Shown piece after piece: positions 12,101 through 27,100 of a stretch of 64,000 bases of DNA (position 1 is the first letter of the stretch; each line of letters starts with the position of its first letter). Below the pieces are notes generated by a model that was not told where the DNA came from, made no database searches, and was given only the letters and a program-made list of their open reading frames with translations. The translations under genes were made by a program, and so were the position numbers. This DNA comes from Flabesymbios commensalis (lineage: Eukaryota; Annelida; Polychaeta; Terebellida; Flabelligeridae), in contig OZ024914.1 of NCBI GenBank assembly GCA_964017125.1, positions 15,479,508-15,543,507 of the forward strand. The letters run 5' to 3'.

Positions 12101-15100
12101 CTGGCCCCAGGCTTGGTGCTGGCTAGCCGTAGACAGTCCTATACAGTAAAGGCGAGGGCTGTGGATTGATAAATTCGTTTTAGCAGGCAGTCAAATTTTT
12201 TCAATATTTCGCTGATTGAGAGCCCCAAGGTCCGGGAAATGAAATATTAACGAAGTGGCAGAAAATAATAATTGAGGAAGCTAATGTAGGTCGATGTTGA
12301 TGATTCATGTTGTTGACTGGGTCTATTATTAACCTGATCAATCGCCGCCAATGTCTTAAAATATATGAGCGTCCAAAGGGTTTGTGCAGGGTTTTCACGG
12401 CGCAATCGGTGGCTGAAATCTTCGGTTTCAGTAAAGATGGGACTGGGTGATGTACGAACGCAACAAAAGAGTGATGCATTGGTATATTTAACCATTTCAC
12501 ACTGAGAGGTATGAGTTAATAAATTTAAATTAGTACATAAATAAATTTAATAGTGAAACAATTTAAATTTTCAGTGACTTGAAGTTGAGTCTCGCTACCG
12601 CGACCCACAACTTCAAGTCACTGAAAATTACTTGGACTTGAGAAATTTAGGTCGCAAAGTATAGCATTGTTCAAGATTTAAGGTATATTTCACCATGAAC
12701 ACTGGTTATGCAGGTGTTAATAAAAACACAGAATGGATACTGTCGTCGAAATCAGTGCCCGGTCAGTCAGGTATTTTAAGTACTCACATACAAAATCACG
12801 AGCGATTCAGTTTACCGGTTCTTTTGATATCGAGGTCACAAATCCCTGCGAGCGGCGGCGGCTATCTGATGAAAACATACATGCAGCCCGGGATATATAA
12901 CGAGTCTTTCAGAAGAACATGGGAGAGGTTTTCGATAAATTTCCCACTCATTAACTAACCAGGCATTCACTGGGATGGTGGGTTTATTTAGAAGGGGTGT
13001 CATTTAGTGAGAAGTGTTTTGTACGTTGAATCCCTTAACGGTTACAAATCAGGTCCGCCTGCAAACACAAAACGTTGAGTCAATGTTGGCTTAATGTTGG
13101 GCCAACGTCGCAGACGTTGGACCAATATTAAGCCAGCATTGGCTCGACGTCTCATGCTTACTGAGGAGACAGGCTGTAAAAGGAGGAGTCCTTATTGTGT
13201 GTGGCGGCGTCCACAAGCCATTAGCATGCCGAGCCAGACAGCTTGATTTAGGCTTCCCTCTGAACCGACGAGATCTAATTAGTGTCAACCCATGTTCCGC
13301 TGAATCGTCAGTTTATAGCAATTTGAAACAACGAAAAATCGTTCTATTGATGAAAAATTGACATATCTTAAATCGAGTTATTTGATTAATAGAGTATCTA
13401 CCACAAATTGCATTATCAATTTCAGGCATTTTATTTGACTTGAAATTTGAGTTGAGCCGTATATTATACTGGTCTAGCAGGACAAGGGTTAATTCCCTTG
13501 GCTCGTGGGGCTGGTGCAAAAGCAGACAGCAGTAACTGCTTACTTTACAAGTAAGCAGTTACTGTTGTTTGTCTTTGCAGTACAGTGGACACGTGTCTCT
13601 GTACATTAGGTTAGCCATAGTACTCTGATAGACACGGTGACACCCACTCTCTGCCTTATCCACTGTGACAACGAGGCAAACCAGGACACAAGACGTGACT
13701 TATCGAAGAGAGATATAACGGGGGCTTTAAAATGCATACGGCCTACTTTTCATCCCAAAATACGGGAAATTCAAGGCTTTGGTTGCCAAATGTTTCGGTT
13801 AGAAATGTTTCAGGTGCTAATACTTCATTTATTTTTTTTCAAGGTTTGAATTTGAATATTTTACTTCTATCAAAGGCCTACAAAATTGCATGAATAAATA
13901 ATAATAAAAAAGCGTGTCCAATATTTTAGGTTGAAATGATCCTATGCCACCAGGTTCTTTCAGATTAAATTGCATAGACCCTCAAAAAAGCTACTAGTTG
14001 TTGACACCACACGAGGCCTCTAAATTTCAATATGAAATCAACGATTGTTCATCATTTTCTAGATTGAGATGAATGGATCATACAATTGCCACAGAAAGTG
14101 ATGCCATACTGTTGAATTAAATTTTTTTTAACCCTTTTGCTGCTGAATTGTTTGTTTCTGTTTTCATTCGTTTCAACCTGGATTTGCTAAGGCATATCCA
14201 TTTTTAAATGATGAAAAATATTACTTTTTCGAGAAAATTAAACATCTGTGAAAAGAAATTATTTCTTCAACTAAGTGTCATTTTATCCTTCTGTGACCAG
14301 AGCCATCTCTCCCTATCATGCCTATCGGCACGACAAACTCGTGGATATGGAGCTGGTAACAGAATTGCATTTTATATGGTTTGAAATGTGTTTGATACCG
14401 TATAAAAACAGTTCTAGGAGGACAAAGGTTAAGTTACCCTTTGAGGCATCATGAGTGTTTGAAGGGGTAATTCTAGGCTTGTGCAACATGTGTAAGTGGG
14501 ATTCACTTGGAAAAGTTATCCACACATAATGTATCGTTTACCCCTTCCCTGCTAAAGACGCTAATACGAGGAACCTCAACTATTCAAATAAAAAATGACA
14601 CTTCTCAACCCCTAGGGCTCTGAACAAATCAATTCAAATTTTCAGTCACTTGAAGATATGTCTCGCTACCGCGATCCACAGTTTCAAGTGACTAGAACTA
14701 CATGGATTTGTAAAATTTAAGTTGCATACTTTTTCAATATCACAGATTTAATATTTATATCACTTAAAGAAACTAATACACAAATGTTTATACAACACAG
14801 AGAGGCTATTATAGTGGACATCAGAGTTCTAGGAGTTAAAATCAGATGGTTTGGATGTTTAATTTGAGATCTATCACCAGATAATGATTACGCTTGTATA
14901 TCTGGTGAGATTGGGTAATTTTAATTTACTATGAGGTGTTAACTGCGGTAGTGTCGAGCCCCGTTCTGTACCTTGAAATAGGGCCTACTTTCGTCTTGTT
15001 TCTTTAAATAGTAGTGTTAAACCATTTTCAGTTTCATCTACGAGCCGCGAATTACTGTCGCAATTCTCGACTTGTAGTGGCTGAATATGACTTGAAGTGG

Positions 15101-18100
15101 GTGCAAATGAAAAAAGGTATTCTTATTATTAAAACAGCTCCATGCAAATGTTCGTTCTAGGAATTGAAGTCATTCTTCAGAGATGCAAAATGATGCTTTG
15201 ATGCATCGTCAGGGTTTCAAGGGTTAATTAATTGTAGTATTTGAGTAAGGATGGCTTGTTTGGAAAGGTACTCATGGTAGTCTATATATAATTTACACTC
15301 AAAACAATAAATCCGGCCCTGGGCTGTACTATAACTATAAATATATGTATTACGTCTCTGTGAGTTCAACCAGTGCTCCCCTAGGTTGGGTGGCTTGATA
15401 ACCTACTTTGCCCAGGGGTTCGGAGCAAAATGATTCATTCACTTCCACATAAGTCTCTGCTAATCTGTCATTATCTGAAACGCCCTGATTCTGTGGGTGC
15501 TCTAGCTGTACAATAACGCAATATGACCAAAGAGCCTATGTGACGATAACGTGAACTGAGCATTAGGTGGTATATGCCACTTTGTAAAGTGGCAGATACC
15601 ACTTTTAAATATTCGAAAGCCATTCTTCCTTAGAAATGACCAACAATCATAGTATCGAGTATTCAATATCGATCCAGAGAAGACCACATATAGTTATCAT
15701 GGTTATCAGAAATGAAATGAATGGGGTTTTAGGCCACCTTTGTGCACATATAGGCCAAACTGGGCCAGGAGAGCCTCCTGAGGATGGTGAGATTATAGTT
15801 AGAGGAATGAATAACCATTAATATTGTTAAATGCACGACCTCTTACCCGGTAAACAAGCGGCTTCGATCCGATGCTGGATCAATGTTGGTCCAGCGTCGG
15901 AGACGTTGGATAGACATTGAACCGGCATTGGATCCAGCCTGGTTTCAGATGTCAGTTTATATTAGCAGATTAGTGTTATATTGATATATTTATTTTCATC
16001 CAGATAGAGATACATTACAGACATAATGAATACGCAAAAAAACCCAGCCACGTCTTACAGTTAATAAAAAGATAAATCAGATATTGTACTATTTCTGCTT
16101 TATTGATGTCAGCATGGACCAGTTTTGTTAGATCTTGATGTCATAGCTCTTGACATTTTGCATTCAGATGAAGATAGCATTGCTAACGAAATACCCAGCT
16201 TCATATCAATTCAAGGCTTTGAAACTGTAGACCAACATCGACTTCGGACGTCAGATTCTAAAGTGGATCCACGCATTGAAAGAGTAAAATATTTATACTG
16301 TCCGTAGTCCCACGGCACCACATAGGTATTCAAATAAAGCGGAAAGAGCGAACTGGTATATTTGTGATGATTTCAAATTAAATAAAACCCTCTGGTCTCT
16401 TGGTTTATATAACAAATATTGCAGCTCATTAACCCTTTGACCACCGGTGCCGAACATATTCGGTTTTTCATTTTTTTATCAGTACATCAAGTACTTCCCT
16501 TTTAAACAGGTTAAGCATAACATGTGACATCAATCAGCAATATTTGAAAATAGTTGACCTCCGTTTTGTCAAATCTGAGTGATTTTCACTCACTTGAAGT
16601 TGTGGATCGCGTGAATAATTCGACAGTTAAAGGGTTTAACCAACATTGTTTTCCTCGGTAACTTAGATTAAATGGGGATATAATATATTCATTTTAAAAA
16701 AAAATGATACAAATCTGTAAAGGATAAAAGTACAGGTGTTTTGTCCAATGTTGATTTAATGTTGGGCCACCGTCTGAGACGCTGGCCCAGCATTAAGCCT
16801 ACATTTTGTCCCTTTTCGTACTTGTAGGAAAGGCATATGATGTATTGATTGTTTTTGTTGACTTTCTCTGTCCTATCTTTCCTGGTATGACTCATTCTTC
16901 CTGGTGATTGCCATCCGCCCCGCTGTTTATACTGGTCCCACCCAACACACAAAATCCACAACACAAGTCCCACCCAGAATTGGGCCAGCATCTCAGACCC
17001 TGGATTAGTGGTATGTCAGTGATGGGCTAGCGCGTGAGGTTTCTTGGTCAATCATTTAACCCCCTAGAGCATTGACGTCGACAACTGTAGGCTATCTGTG
17101 TTTTTATTAGCACCCGTATATAAACCAGTTATTAAGAGTAAAACGGGCATTCAATCATGAAACACTGATATATGTTGCTACTTAAATTTCACAAATTACC
17201 TAAATTTTTTCACTCACTTGAAGTTGTGTGTCGCGGTAGCGAGACACAACTTCACGTGGGTGAAAATTTTAAATGAATAGCTCCAACCCCCAAGGGTTAA
17301 CCGCAAACGACCACTATAATATTGTATATTTTATTATTAATATATTAAATATTTAACTGTTGTATTACTTCCCATGCTGATGCAACGGCCATTTTCAAAC
17401 GAATGGAAAATACACTCACATATAAAAAAAACGGGACTTTTTATAATTACAGTCGATGCTTTTATTAATGCTTGCACCTGCATGGACCTTCAAATTCGAG
17501 CAATTTTATTAAATATTTTGCAATGCAAACAGTTGTAAAGCGCTTATATAATCTTCGCCACCACAAAAAGTGATAAATAACAAGTTTTAGAGGTGAATCA
17601 CCTGATTATGTGAATAAACAATGTTTAGATGTCAAATTTAACAAATATAATGAATAGCTCCAACCTGGGGGTTTGGAGCTATTATTTATTACTTAATTAT
17701 TTAGTTAGTTATTTATCACTTTCTACTCACTTGCAATTGTGGGTCGATGTAGCGAAACACAATTTTAAGGGGGTAAAAGTTATAATTTCATGAGTTGACT
17801 TAACACCGGTCCGTTTCACTTCTTGAATAGATATCGCGATTAAAAGGATTTAAAATGTCATCCTACTTAAGTTGTATTTCGCTAACGCTACCTGCAACTT
17901 AAATGGGCGGAAATTGCTCAATTTGTTCAATCTTGAGACCAAAAGTTTGCAATATCCGCTGATAAAGCGCCAATTTACTTCCCAGGAACCGTTATACCGT
18001 TATTGATAAGCTAATACTAAGGATTAGGAATGATTATTGTTGCTACTGACGCACAAAGGTTAATCTATTAGTACTGAGAGGGTTCATGGTCGCTCTAGTA

Positions 18101-21100
18101 CTGAGAGGGTTCACTAGGAAGTCTGCTCCAGACATGTTAACCCTTTAATCCCCATGGTGTCCCAAGGAATAATTTTGCACTCGTGAAAACTGACCGAATT
18201 TCCTATACTTTAAGCCTCTCAGTACCCTTTCCTTTCTATAGACGTCAGAATATGACGTTTAAAGTCAATCCCCGAACTGAAAGAGTAAAATATTCACAAT
18301 GACCGTAGACCCATAACATATGTATTCAAATGAAGCGTAAAGAGTTAACTAAGACATTTATGATGATATCAAATTGACAAAAAAACCTTGGGTTTCCATG
18401 GTTTGAACCTTAACCCTTAAATCGCTGAAAATATGTTTTGTACAAACCATGGAGACAAAAGGATGTTTTCAATTTGAAATCATCATAAGTGTCTTAGTTA
18501 GGTCTTGTCGCTTCATTTGAATACATATGTTATGGATCCACGGCCATTATAAATATTTTACCCTTATGAGGATCGACTTTAGTCGTCATAATCTGACGTC
18601 TACAGACGTCAGATTCTAACGACTGAAGTCGATCCTTGCAGTGTTTAATCCTTGTATCCAGTGTTTAATCCTTGTATCGTTTAAATATTTAATAACGAAC
18701 ATGAACATTTTCATGAAACAGTTTATTTGATGTCACCTACTTAAGTTCAAGTGATCCTCGTCCATTACAAGTCGAGAATGGCGACAGCAATTCGCGGCTT
18801 GTAGTGGATGTACTAGAATTCCACTGTAGATTCAGTCTTCAAACGGTTAAGCCAGCTGTTCTCCGAGTCCTGGTTACTGAGGCTGGTCGACCTTGACACC
18901 CAGACGTTTGCGGATTCTGATAGTTTGTTCAAGCGTCGGCTAATTTGTTAAGCTGTCCTAAATGTTGCTGTGGAGGTGTCGGCATAATAAGATTCACAGA
19001 TGTGTAGACTATCACAGATGGTGGGGTGTTGTAAAACGTTCGGAACAGAGCGGAGAGAAAATACTTTTTTAAGTATAGTATTCACTTAAGAATGGGTTAA
19101 CCCTTTCACTGTTAAGAACGTCTATAGTCGTTTTTATATGTTTTATCTGTTTATCAGAAAGTTAAATCATAGTTATTGGGAATGAAATGAGTGTTTAGAC
19201 ATCAAAATTTGCCAATGTTTGGTCTCAAATTACACAAGCATGAGTAATTTTCACCCACTTGAAGTTGTGTCTCGCTACCGCGACTTCAACAAATTTAAAT
19301 TATTTAATTTAGCGCTTTAAGGGTTAAGTTTTTGTTTTATTGTTTCATAAAAATATCTCATCGTTTGGTAAACGAGAACAAACGCTACTTTTGTAATTTC
19401 ATTTCCCACCAAATTGTTTTTCTTTTAATAAATTTTTATTTAATAAATAATTCGTCCGTGTTACAATAATTGATTAAAGTAGGTGGATCGTCACGAATTG
19501 TTGAGCACACATTGTAGGCCCACCCGCATGCGCGTCATGTCCAACGTTCTAGGGGGCGGGGTTCGTCGAAAGGTACATGTATTATTATTGATGAATGAAT
19601 TAATTTAACGTAAATTATCCGCCAAATTATTTGATTGAAATTTTCAACCACTGGAAGTTGTGTCTCGCTGACGCGATCCACAATTTCAAGTGAGTGGAAA
19701 TTTGACAAAATGGATGTCAACGATTTTGATATCTTTCTGATTGATGTCACGTTTTATCCTTTATGTTTAAAAGCTGGTATTTATTGTGCTGAGAAAAAAA
19801 TGAAACGCGAATATTATCGGGACCGCCAGTTAAAAATAATATATCAATCAGTGATCAAGATTTTTAATTTATTTCACCCCCAATAGCTGTCTCGTAAGCG
19901 CCAATAAAATACGGAATGACTGTTATAGTCTACGTCATTTAAGTGAGAAAAACATATTTTCTGGTGTCACTTGTGAAAATGTATTACTATTTACTTCTGG
20001 TTCTACTGCAATTTTTTGCCTGTTGCAACAAAAAAATGTATGTCAGACACGATACCATGTTTTGTGAGCTGTAATTTGTAGCCCCCTGTTCGTATGACAG
20101 ACTGACAGCGTAACATGTGTGAGGGGTGTGAGGGGTGTTTTTGTCTTCATGGATGCTCCACGCCTTGCTGTCTCAATCAACCCTTTCCCGTCCTGACGTC
20201 TTGGTTATAACAGCGTTTTGTCTATCAAATTAGTTATATATCTTGTCAGGTAAATTGCACAAATCAAATTAACTTTCATTCACTTGAAGTTGTGGATCGC
20301 GATAGCGAGCCATGACTTCATGAGGGTGAAAATGATAATTTTATTGCTCAGACCTCCAATGGATAAACACCACAGACTAAATCTGTATACCTCACCCCCT
20401 CTCAATATAACCAATGCAGTCAATGTCAGAACGAAGTTTTTTAAATGGACCCCACCACCTACGTTTAGTCACCACCTACGTTTAGACTAAACTTTCCTGG
20501 GGCAATAACATAAAATTTTGGGGAATTTTATATTTTTTTGTTAAAATTTCATTACACTGGTTTAGTTGCTTTAACATTAGGTTAAAAATCACTATCGGTT
20601 GATATTGACTTTGTAACAGCAATGACTAAACTTGGTGGTGGGCTAGTCCCTTTAATAAAATCATTTAACTTCAAATCAGTATACGACAACACTAGACGAT
20701 AAATCTACACTATTTGCCATAACACCTACCTTTGACAGATGAAATTCTAGTTTCTTCTGGTATCTTTCTGCTGATTTCACTTGCTGAAACAAAATAACAT
20801 AATGTTATAAGAAGTCTCGTTATAAAACATTCTACAACACTAATCCTGGTCATTTTACATAAACATAGAAAAACTTCGCAGCAGTTCGGTACTTAATAAG
20901 CAAATGCTTTGCTTGGCCCGTTGGTACGATTATAATCAAGTTTCAGTCAAATTGGGTATGTATTTTGAGGAATAGAATAGAAAAATTGTACATATATATG
21001 TAAATGTATATTTTAATAGAGATATTTTATGTCATTTCAAGTTTAAAATGGCGTTAGCTATTGCAGCTTCAAATGAATACAAACTACATGACAGCGCATC

Positions 21101-24100
21101 AGTGGAAGGAGTAATTATTATATTCATTGTCATAACGTATTTATCATTGGCCTGTTGCACTAAATCTGAATATTAGACGGTTTTTAAGTACTGTGTTCAA
21201 CGTGCCTGGACAAATACATGTACATGGTGGACGGAAGTAAATGTATCACTAAATTCAGCGATACTTCTGTTTTTATGATGAAAGAAACAGAGCAATATTA
21301 AATGTGGTGAAAAAACAAAATGGAGAAAAATCTGTTGTCCCGAAAAAATAATGCGTAGAGTTTAGAAAATATGTTATGCAATCCCGGAGTAATAATAATT
21401 CTTTAGATAGTATGATATATTAAAAATTACCTAATTTGTTGAATGTTATACTTTTAAAACTTACCATGGAGACAAATATAACGAGCTGATCAAATAAATA
21501 TCAAATACAGATGTAGCTATAAATAGCAAGAGGGTATATATAGAGACAGCAATAGGTTCAATAGAGTGTATGTAATAATTGTAGTCTTTGCTTAGTGTAT
21601 ATTGAATTAGTGAATGGCACGACATCTAATACTTATTAGTTGCTGATTATTACCTGGTTTATATCGCTCATGACACGTAAAGAATAACACGACCTGTGAC
21701 AATATGTGTGCGTGATATAGATTGACACTCGGCATGCAATCATTATGAGTGAATCATGAATCAATTAAAAATCATGCATTTTGTCATAATCACATGGCTG
21801 ATCAATTTATAGAGTGTAACTGCAACTGAACAAATTGGAGAAATTAGTACTAGGGATAGCCATTTAATACGGGTTCTTCAAGGATCATTCATATCGTATC
21901 ATATTAGTGCTGGTAAAGCAAACATGTTAGTATTATACTGCTATATGACATGCTTGGTCAGAATGCAGTGGTTCTCAATTAGTTTTCAAGCGTTGTGAAA
22001 AGTATGGCATGCGTTAAAATATAACTAAACTTTGTGGTTGAATAACTTTTTATTAATGTTATATTTTTCATATTATCAATACATTATTTTCGTTCTGCCA
22101 GCAAAGCAGACATTTTGATAACTAGCTGCAAAGGTTGGGGCACTTGTCACTGAACACATGCACTTGCATTACTACATGAATTACACTCTAGAGGCGCATG
22201 CACGCATTTAAACACTAACCCCACAAAACACGAGCCAATTGCGATTTATTGCTGGCCCAACGTCTACGACGTTGAACCAGCATTAAAACACAACTGGGTT
22301 CGAGCTCGCAGGGAGGCAAACAAAAGCCAGTTACCTTCTCCAACTCAAAAAGCCTGGCCTACAACGTATAAAGAGAAACTGAGACACAAGAAAAGCCATG
22401 ATAACACCATGCGTACATCCAGCTGAGAAAAAGACACTGGCTCAACGTTGGCCCAACGTTGGTCCAGCACTGAGCCAGCGTCTTTTTTGGATGGAGACTA
22501 ACTCTACTGGGAGCACCAGCGAATGGTTGAGATTTTAGACAGCTGCTTTGTCAGTGTTATGTTTATTCCTGGTACAATACATTGACTGCCCCACCTCAAT
22601 CAAGAAACTGACAAGAGAAAGAAAACCACAGCATGAACTGGGAATGAACGAGTTTGTGTTTTGAGATACAAAGAAGAGAAACAAAGAAGAAATACAAAGA
22701 TGTCTGTGATTGAGACGCAGCCCTTATTTGTTCCAAATAGATATTTCAGCTGCAAGGGATGACTATATGGCACTTGTATATTTCAAATTTTAAGTCAATG
22801 TTTCTAGATTTGACGTCACATCGTCATGACGTCTCCCCTGACGAAATCAGGAAATGATGACGACAATAGACAAGTAATCCGACCGGTTATTTCTACAAAA
22901 ACATCTATGTTGCAAATATAACAAGCTCAGCAAATGCCACCATCTGAACAATCAATCTAAAAAAATCCGATCCCCTTGGGCGCTTCCTCCTTCTAAGAGA
23001 GTCTATGTTGAAATCGGAAGTGTGCAAAACTCTTAATACAACCAACTCAAACTATCCGAAACTCACACACTCAAACACAGGAGTGATAATTAGATATCTG
23101 CGGCATTCTAAATTTAATTCCACGTGTTCAGTTATTTAAAGGATTAGAGTGGATGGAAAGCATGAAGCATGAATACAAATTGTGTGAATTATTTTGAACA
23201 TTAATAAGCTATAAATCAAGGAATCTATATAAATGCGTAAAGATTGATAATATTTTAAGAAATACGCAAATGATGAGCTCAAAGAAGTGTTGGTGGGATA
23301 ATAATGTTTTATTTTAAACTCTGGAAGAGAATGGAGGTGTACAAAAAAACATATCTTGAGCTGCGGATGAAAGCAGCAGTAACGCTTCCAGAAAGTCAAA
23401 GCCAAAGTCATAAATAGACCTGTACTTCACTTTTTGGCTCAGAAAACCTGCCCATCTACAGGTGAACAAACCGCTCAGATTTGAGCTCCTAACACCATCT
23501 GCGTCATCAAAAACGTCAACAGTCTGTACAGCAGTTAAAAGCAAACGGTAGTAACTGCTTATCTTGCAAGTAAGCAGTTACTACCGTTTTCATTTTGATA
23601 GCAGTATGGCACGGTATACGTAGATTCCCGGTGTATCCAGATCCCGGACATATAGATCTGTATGTACCATATTAACCCTTTGAGCGTTAAGTAAGACTAG
23701 AACCTGTTCAACCTTTTTATTGTCACATAAAAAAATAAAATAATGTGAAATATGTTTCATAACTGCACAGTTTCAGTAAAAACGTGGCCTCAAATATTAT
23801 TAAGCAAATCTGAATTATTTTCATTCATTAAAAGCTCTGTCTCGCGTATGTGAGTGAAAAAATTGAACTTAACAACTGAACAACAGCGACCAAAGGGTTG
23901 ATTACACAGAGATACTGTGTCTAATATTGTAATATCGGCTCGCATGTTTATTGACAGTTACTGCAGATCACCTTGTCTGGATATTGTGGGGGTTATTATT
24001 TAAGATTTTGTCTCATTAGATATAACCAGAAAGACTACAGTTTTCCTGTTACTCGCTTCATAACTCGAGAACGTAACTGGTATTTTAATATTTTCCTGAC

Positions 24101-27100
24101 ACACTGTGTGTACAAAACACATCAATTCAGACATAAACTAGGAGCAAACCGACCATTGACCAGTTACATGTACGTCTGTTTTCTAGGCCAGAGATAATAA
24201 ATCACTAACCATCAACTCCACGTTTGGTTCAATCATGAGCTTATTCAATATGAAAGAAAGGACTTAATCTCAATACATCATTCAGATTGGGAATGTTCCT
24301 TTCATTAGATGTCATTTTATTCCCTTTCCTTTAGCGATTGATAGACAAAAATATATCCTTTGAAGTGTCAATCCAACTCTTGACAGATCAAGTTTCCAGT
24401 CGACCGGAGAAAAACTGTTATTCTTGGAGATCAATTTATTAACGACATGAGATTGATTGTATCTGTACATTACCCTTCAGAGGATCAAATTAACCTCAAG
24501 CATGTTAAGATAGAAATAAATAATTGTATTTCAACCCACTTAAAATTTTGTGTCACTGCCGCTACATATTTTTTTCTAATTTTAATCCAACTTTATTTTA
24601 ACAATGTTGCTAATTGAATGAAAATCAATGAGGTGATAGTAAAAACACGCAAAATGACAAAGGAATTCTTCAAAAGACAATGCGTCCAGTAAAAAGTTAT
24701 TGATAATATAACGTCGTCTCCAATTGAAACGTCACAACAATTTTTTATATAACTAAACTGTGTTTTGTGAAATAGAAACGGTGCTGTATCACATAGCATA
24801 TTTTAAATATTTTAAAAATAATTTGCAAAATCTACTATCAAAACAAGGAAGATCTGAGTCACTTGATAAATGAAGTTGCATTTACCCTTTCATCGCTAAT
24901 CGCAGGATGATCGCTCAAAACAATGATGATCCACGTCCAGGTACATACTACCATAATACAAAACTAAAACGGTAAAAATCGCAAAATTGTTGAAAAAGTA
25001 AACCTAAATGTCCCAGAGGTTAAAAACTAGAGTACGTACAGTACATATGAGGTCAGTACTTTAGGTGTGCTCGGACACTGTCCATCGCTGATTCAAGTAA
25101 GCAGTTACTGCTGTTTGTCAACTCTTTGCACGGAAGTGTATTGGTCATCTATCATTAAGACAAACAGAAATATCTGCTTGGTTGTAAAGTAAGCAGTTAC
25201 AGCTGTTTGTATTTTTACGGCAGTGTGTTGGTCATCCATCATGTTGACCACTGGTCACCGCCATGTGTCCATGTATACAGTGTACACTAACCATCAATGT
25301 GTAAGTACAATCGCAGGCAGCGCGATCTCGTCACACAAAACACAGGCTCAAACACAACTGCGCACATACATAACCACCCTTTGTGCACTAAACACGTCTA
25401 TTGTCGTTTTCAATCTATTTTATTAGCAACTCAAATCACTGATATTGGGATTGAAATGAGCGTTCAAACATCAGTATTTGTAAATGTTTGGTCATTTTCA
25501 CCCACTTGAAGTTGTGTCTCGCGGTAGCGAGACACAACTTCAAATGGGTGAAAATTCAACTCAGAAAACGGGTAAATCGTTAATGAACTACAATTCAACA
25601 TTGTATGAACACTGAACAAACGTCTGCGACATTGGTCCAATATTCAGGTGATGTTGAACCGTTTTCTTTTGTTAGGTAGTATATCACCAGGCAGATGATA
25701 CCCATCCCACAGAGAGCAGCATTGCGGGGTGGCGGCATGTGGTTTCTATTTGCTAGGCATCCCCCACCTCTACCACTGGGGGTCAAACAAATCGTACAAA
25801 ACCAGCCTATTTGGTTTACCATTTTTATCACAGAAGTACAGGCGTACATGATGTATTGCTAGAGTCATATATAATTATACGTTTTCAATAAAGATTTAAG
25901 GCATAAAAACACCTAAATTGATTATCGAAATTGTCTGTGCTAGAATAATTATGTAAGAATGCTATTATGCGAGATGTCTATTTTTATAAAAGAAAATATT
26001 TCTCATCATTCCTAGCTGGAAATTGCGTTAGCTTCGAATGAATGAAACAAACAATTCAGGAGAGAAAGAAATATGTTAAAAGAACATTTTACATGTATAT
26101 ACAATGAATGGGTGCATTTACTGCTGTTTGTAATGTGCATATGCCAAGAGGCAACAACCCAGTCAGCACAAAACATTTGTATAACATGTATACAATGATG
26201 AGCCAACGTCGGGGACATTGGGCTAACATTGTATAAATATCATACATATAAATAATTTATATATGTTTATATAATTGTTTATCTGGGCCATATATACGTG
26301 GGTTAAACTGGACAGGGGTACTTCACGCGGAATAATAACAAGAGCTCTGACACTAACGATATCCCCCGCCATTAATTAAAGTCAATAATGACCTCAAAGT
26401 CAAAAGTTAAAAATTAGGTCAAATGTCATAACCCCCCAAAAAAGGCACATCTACACCCCCTGAGGGATGTGTGTGAGCAATATGAAAACAATACAGAAAA
26501 CATTTTCCGAGATATCGGCTGGAAAATGACCTTATCAACCGCCATCAATTAAAGTCAATAATGGCTTCAAAATCGAAGGTCAAAGGTCATAACCCCAAAA
26601 GGTACATCAACACCCCAATGGATGTGCGTATGCAATATGAAAACAATCCGACTGACGGTTTCCGAGATATTGTCCGGGAAACAAAACATGGACGCACGAC
26701 CGGACGGCCGAGTGGACGCACAGCTGGACATGCTGCTGACAATAGCCGACTGCGCGGGCGGGGGGTAAAAAGGTGAATCGATGAGACAGTGTTACAAAAA
26801 AACAGTTGTTGTGTGGGAAGAAACGGTTGTTCTATACATGGTCAATTTGATTGCGTCCGGAACAAATCACTCTGGAGGTGTTCACACCCACAATCCAGAG
26901 GAATTGTATGAACAGCAACAAAGATAAAGGACATAAAAAAACGTACATTTCCTCATAACCTGATAACAGCAACTCTGATTAGCAGGCTTTACAAATCGTT
27001 GGTGGTCCCGCTTCTAAATTGACGATAACCCAAACACACGGTACGGATAGTGCTACAAAATAACAAAACGTTGAACAGCGTGTTTTGTTTTTCTGGATCC

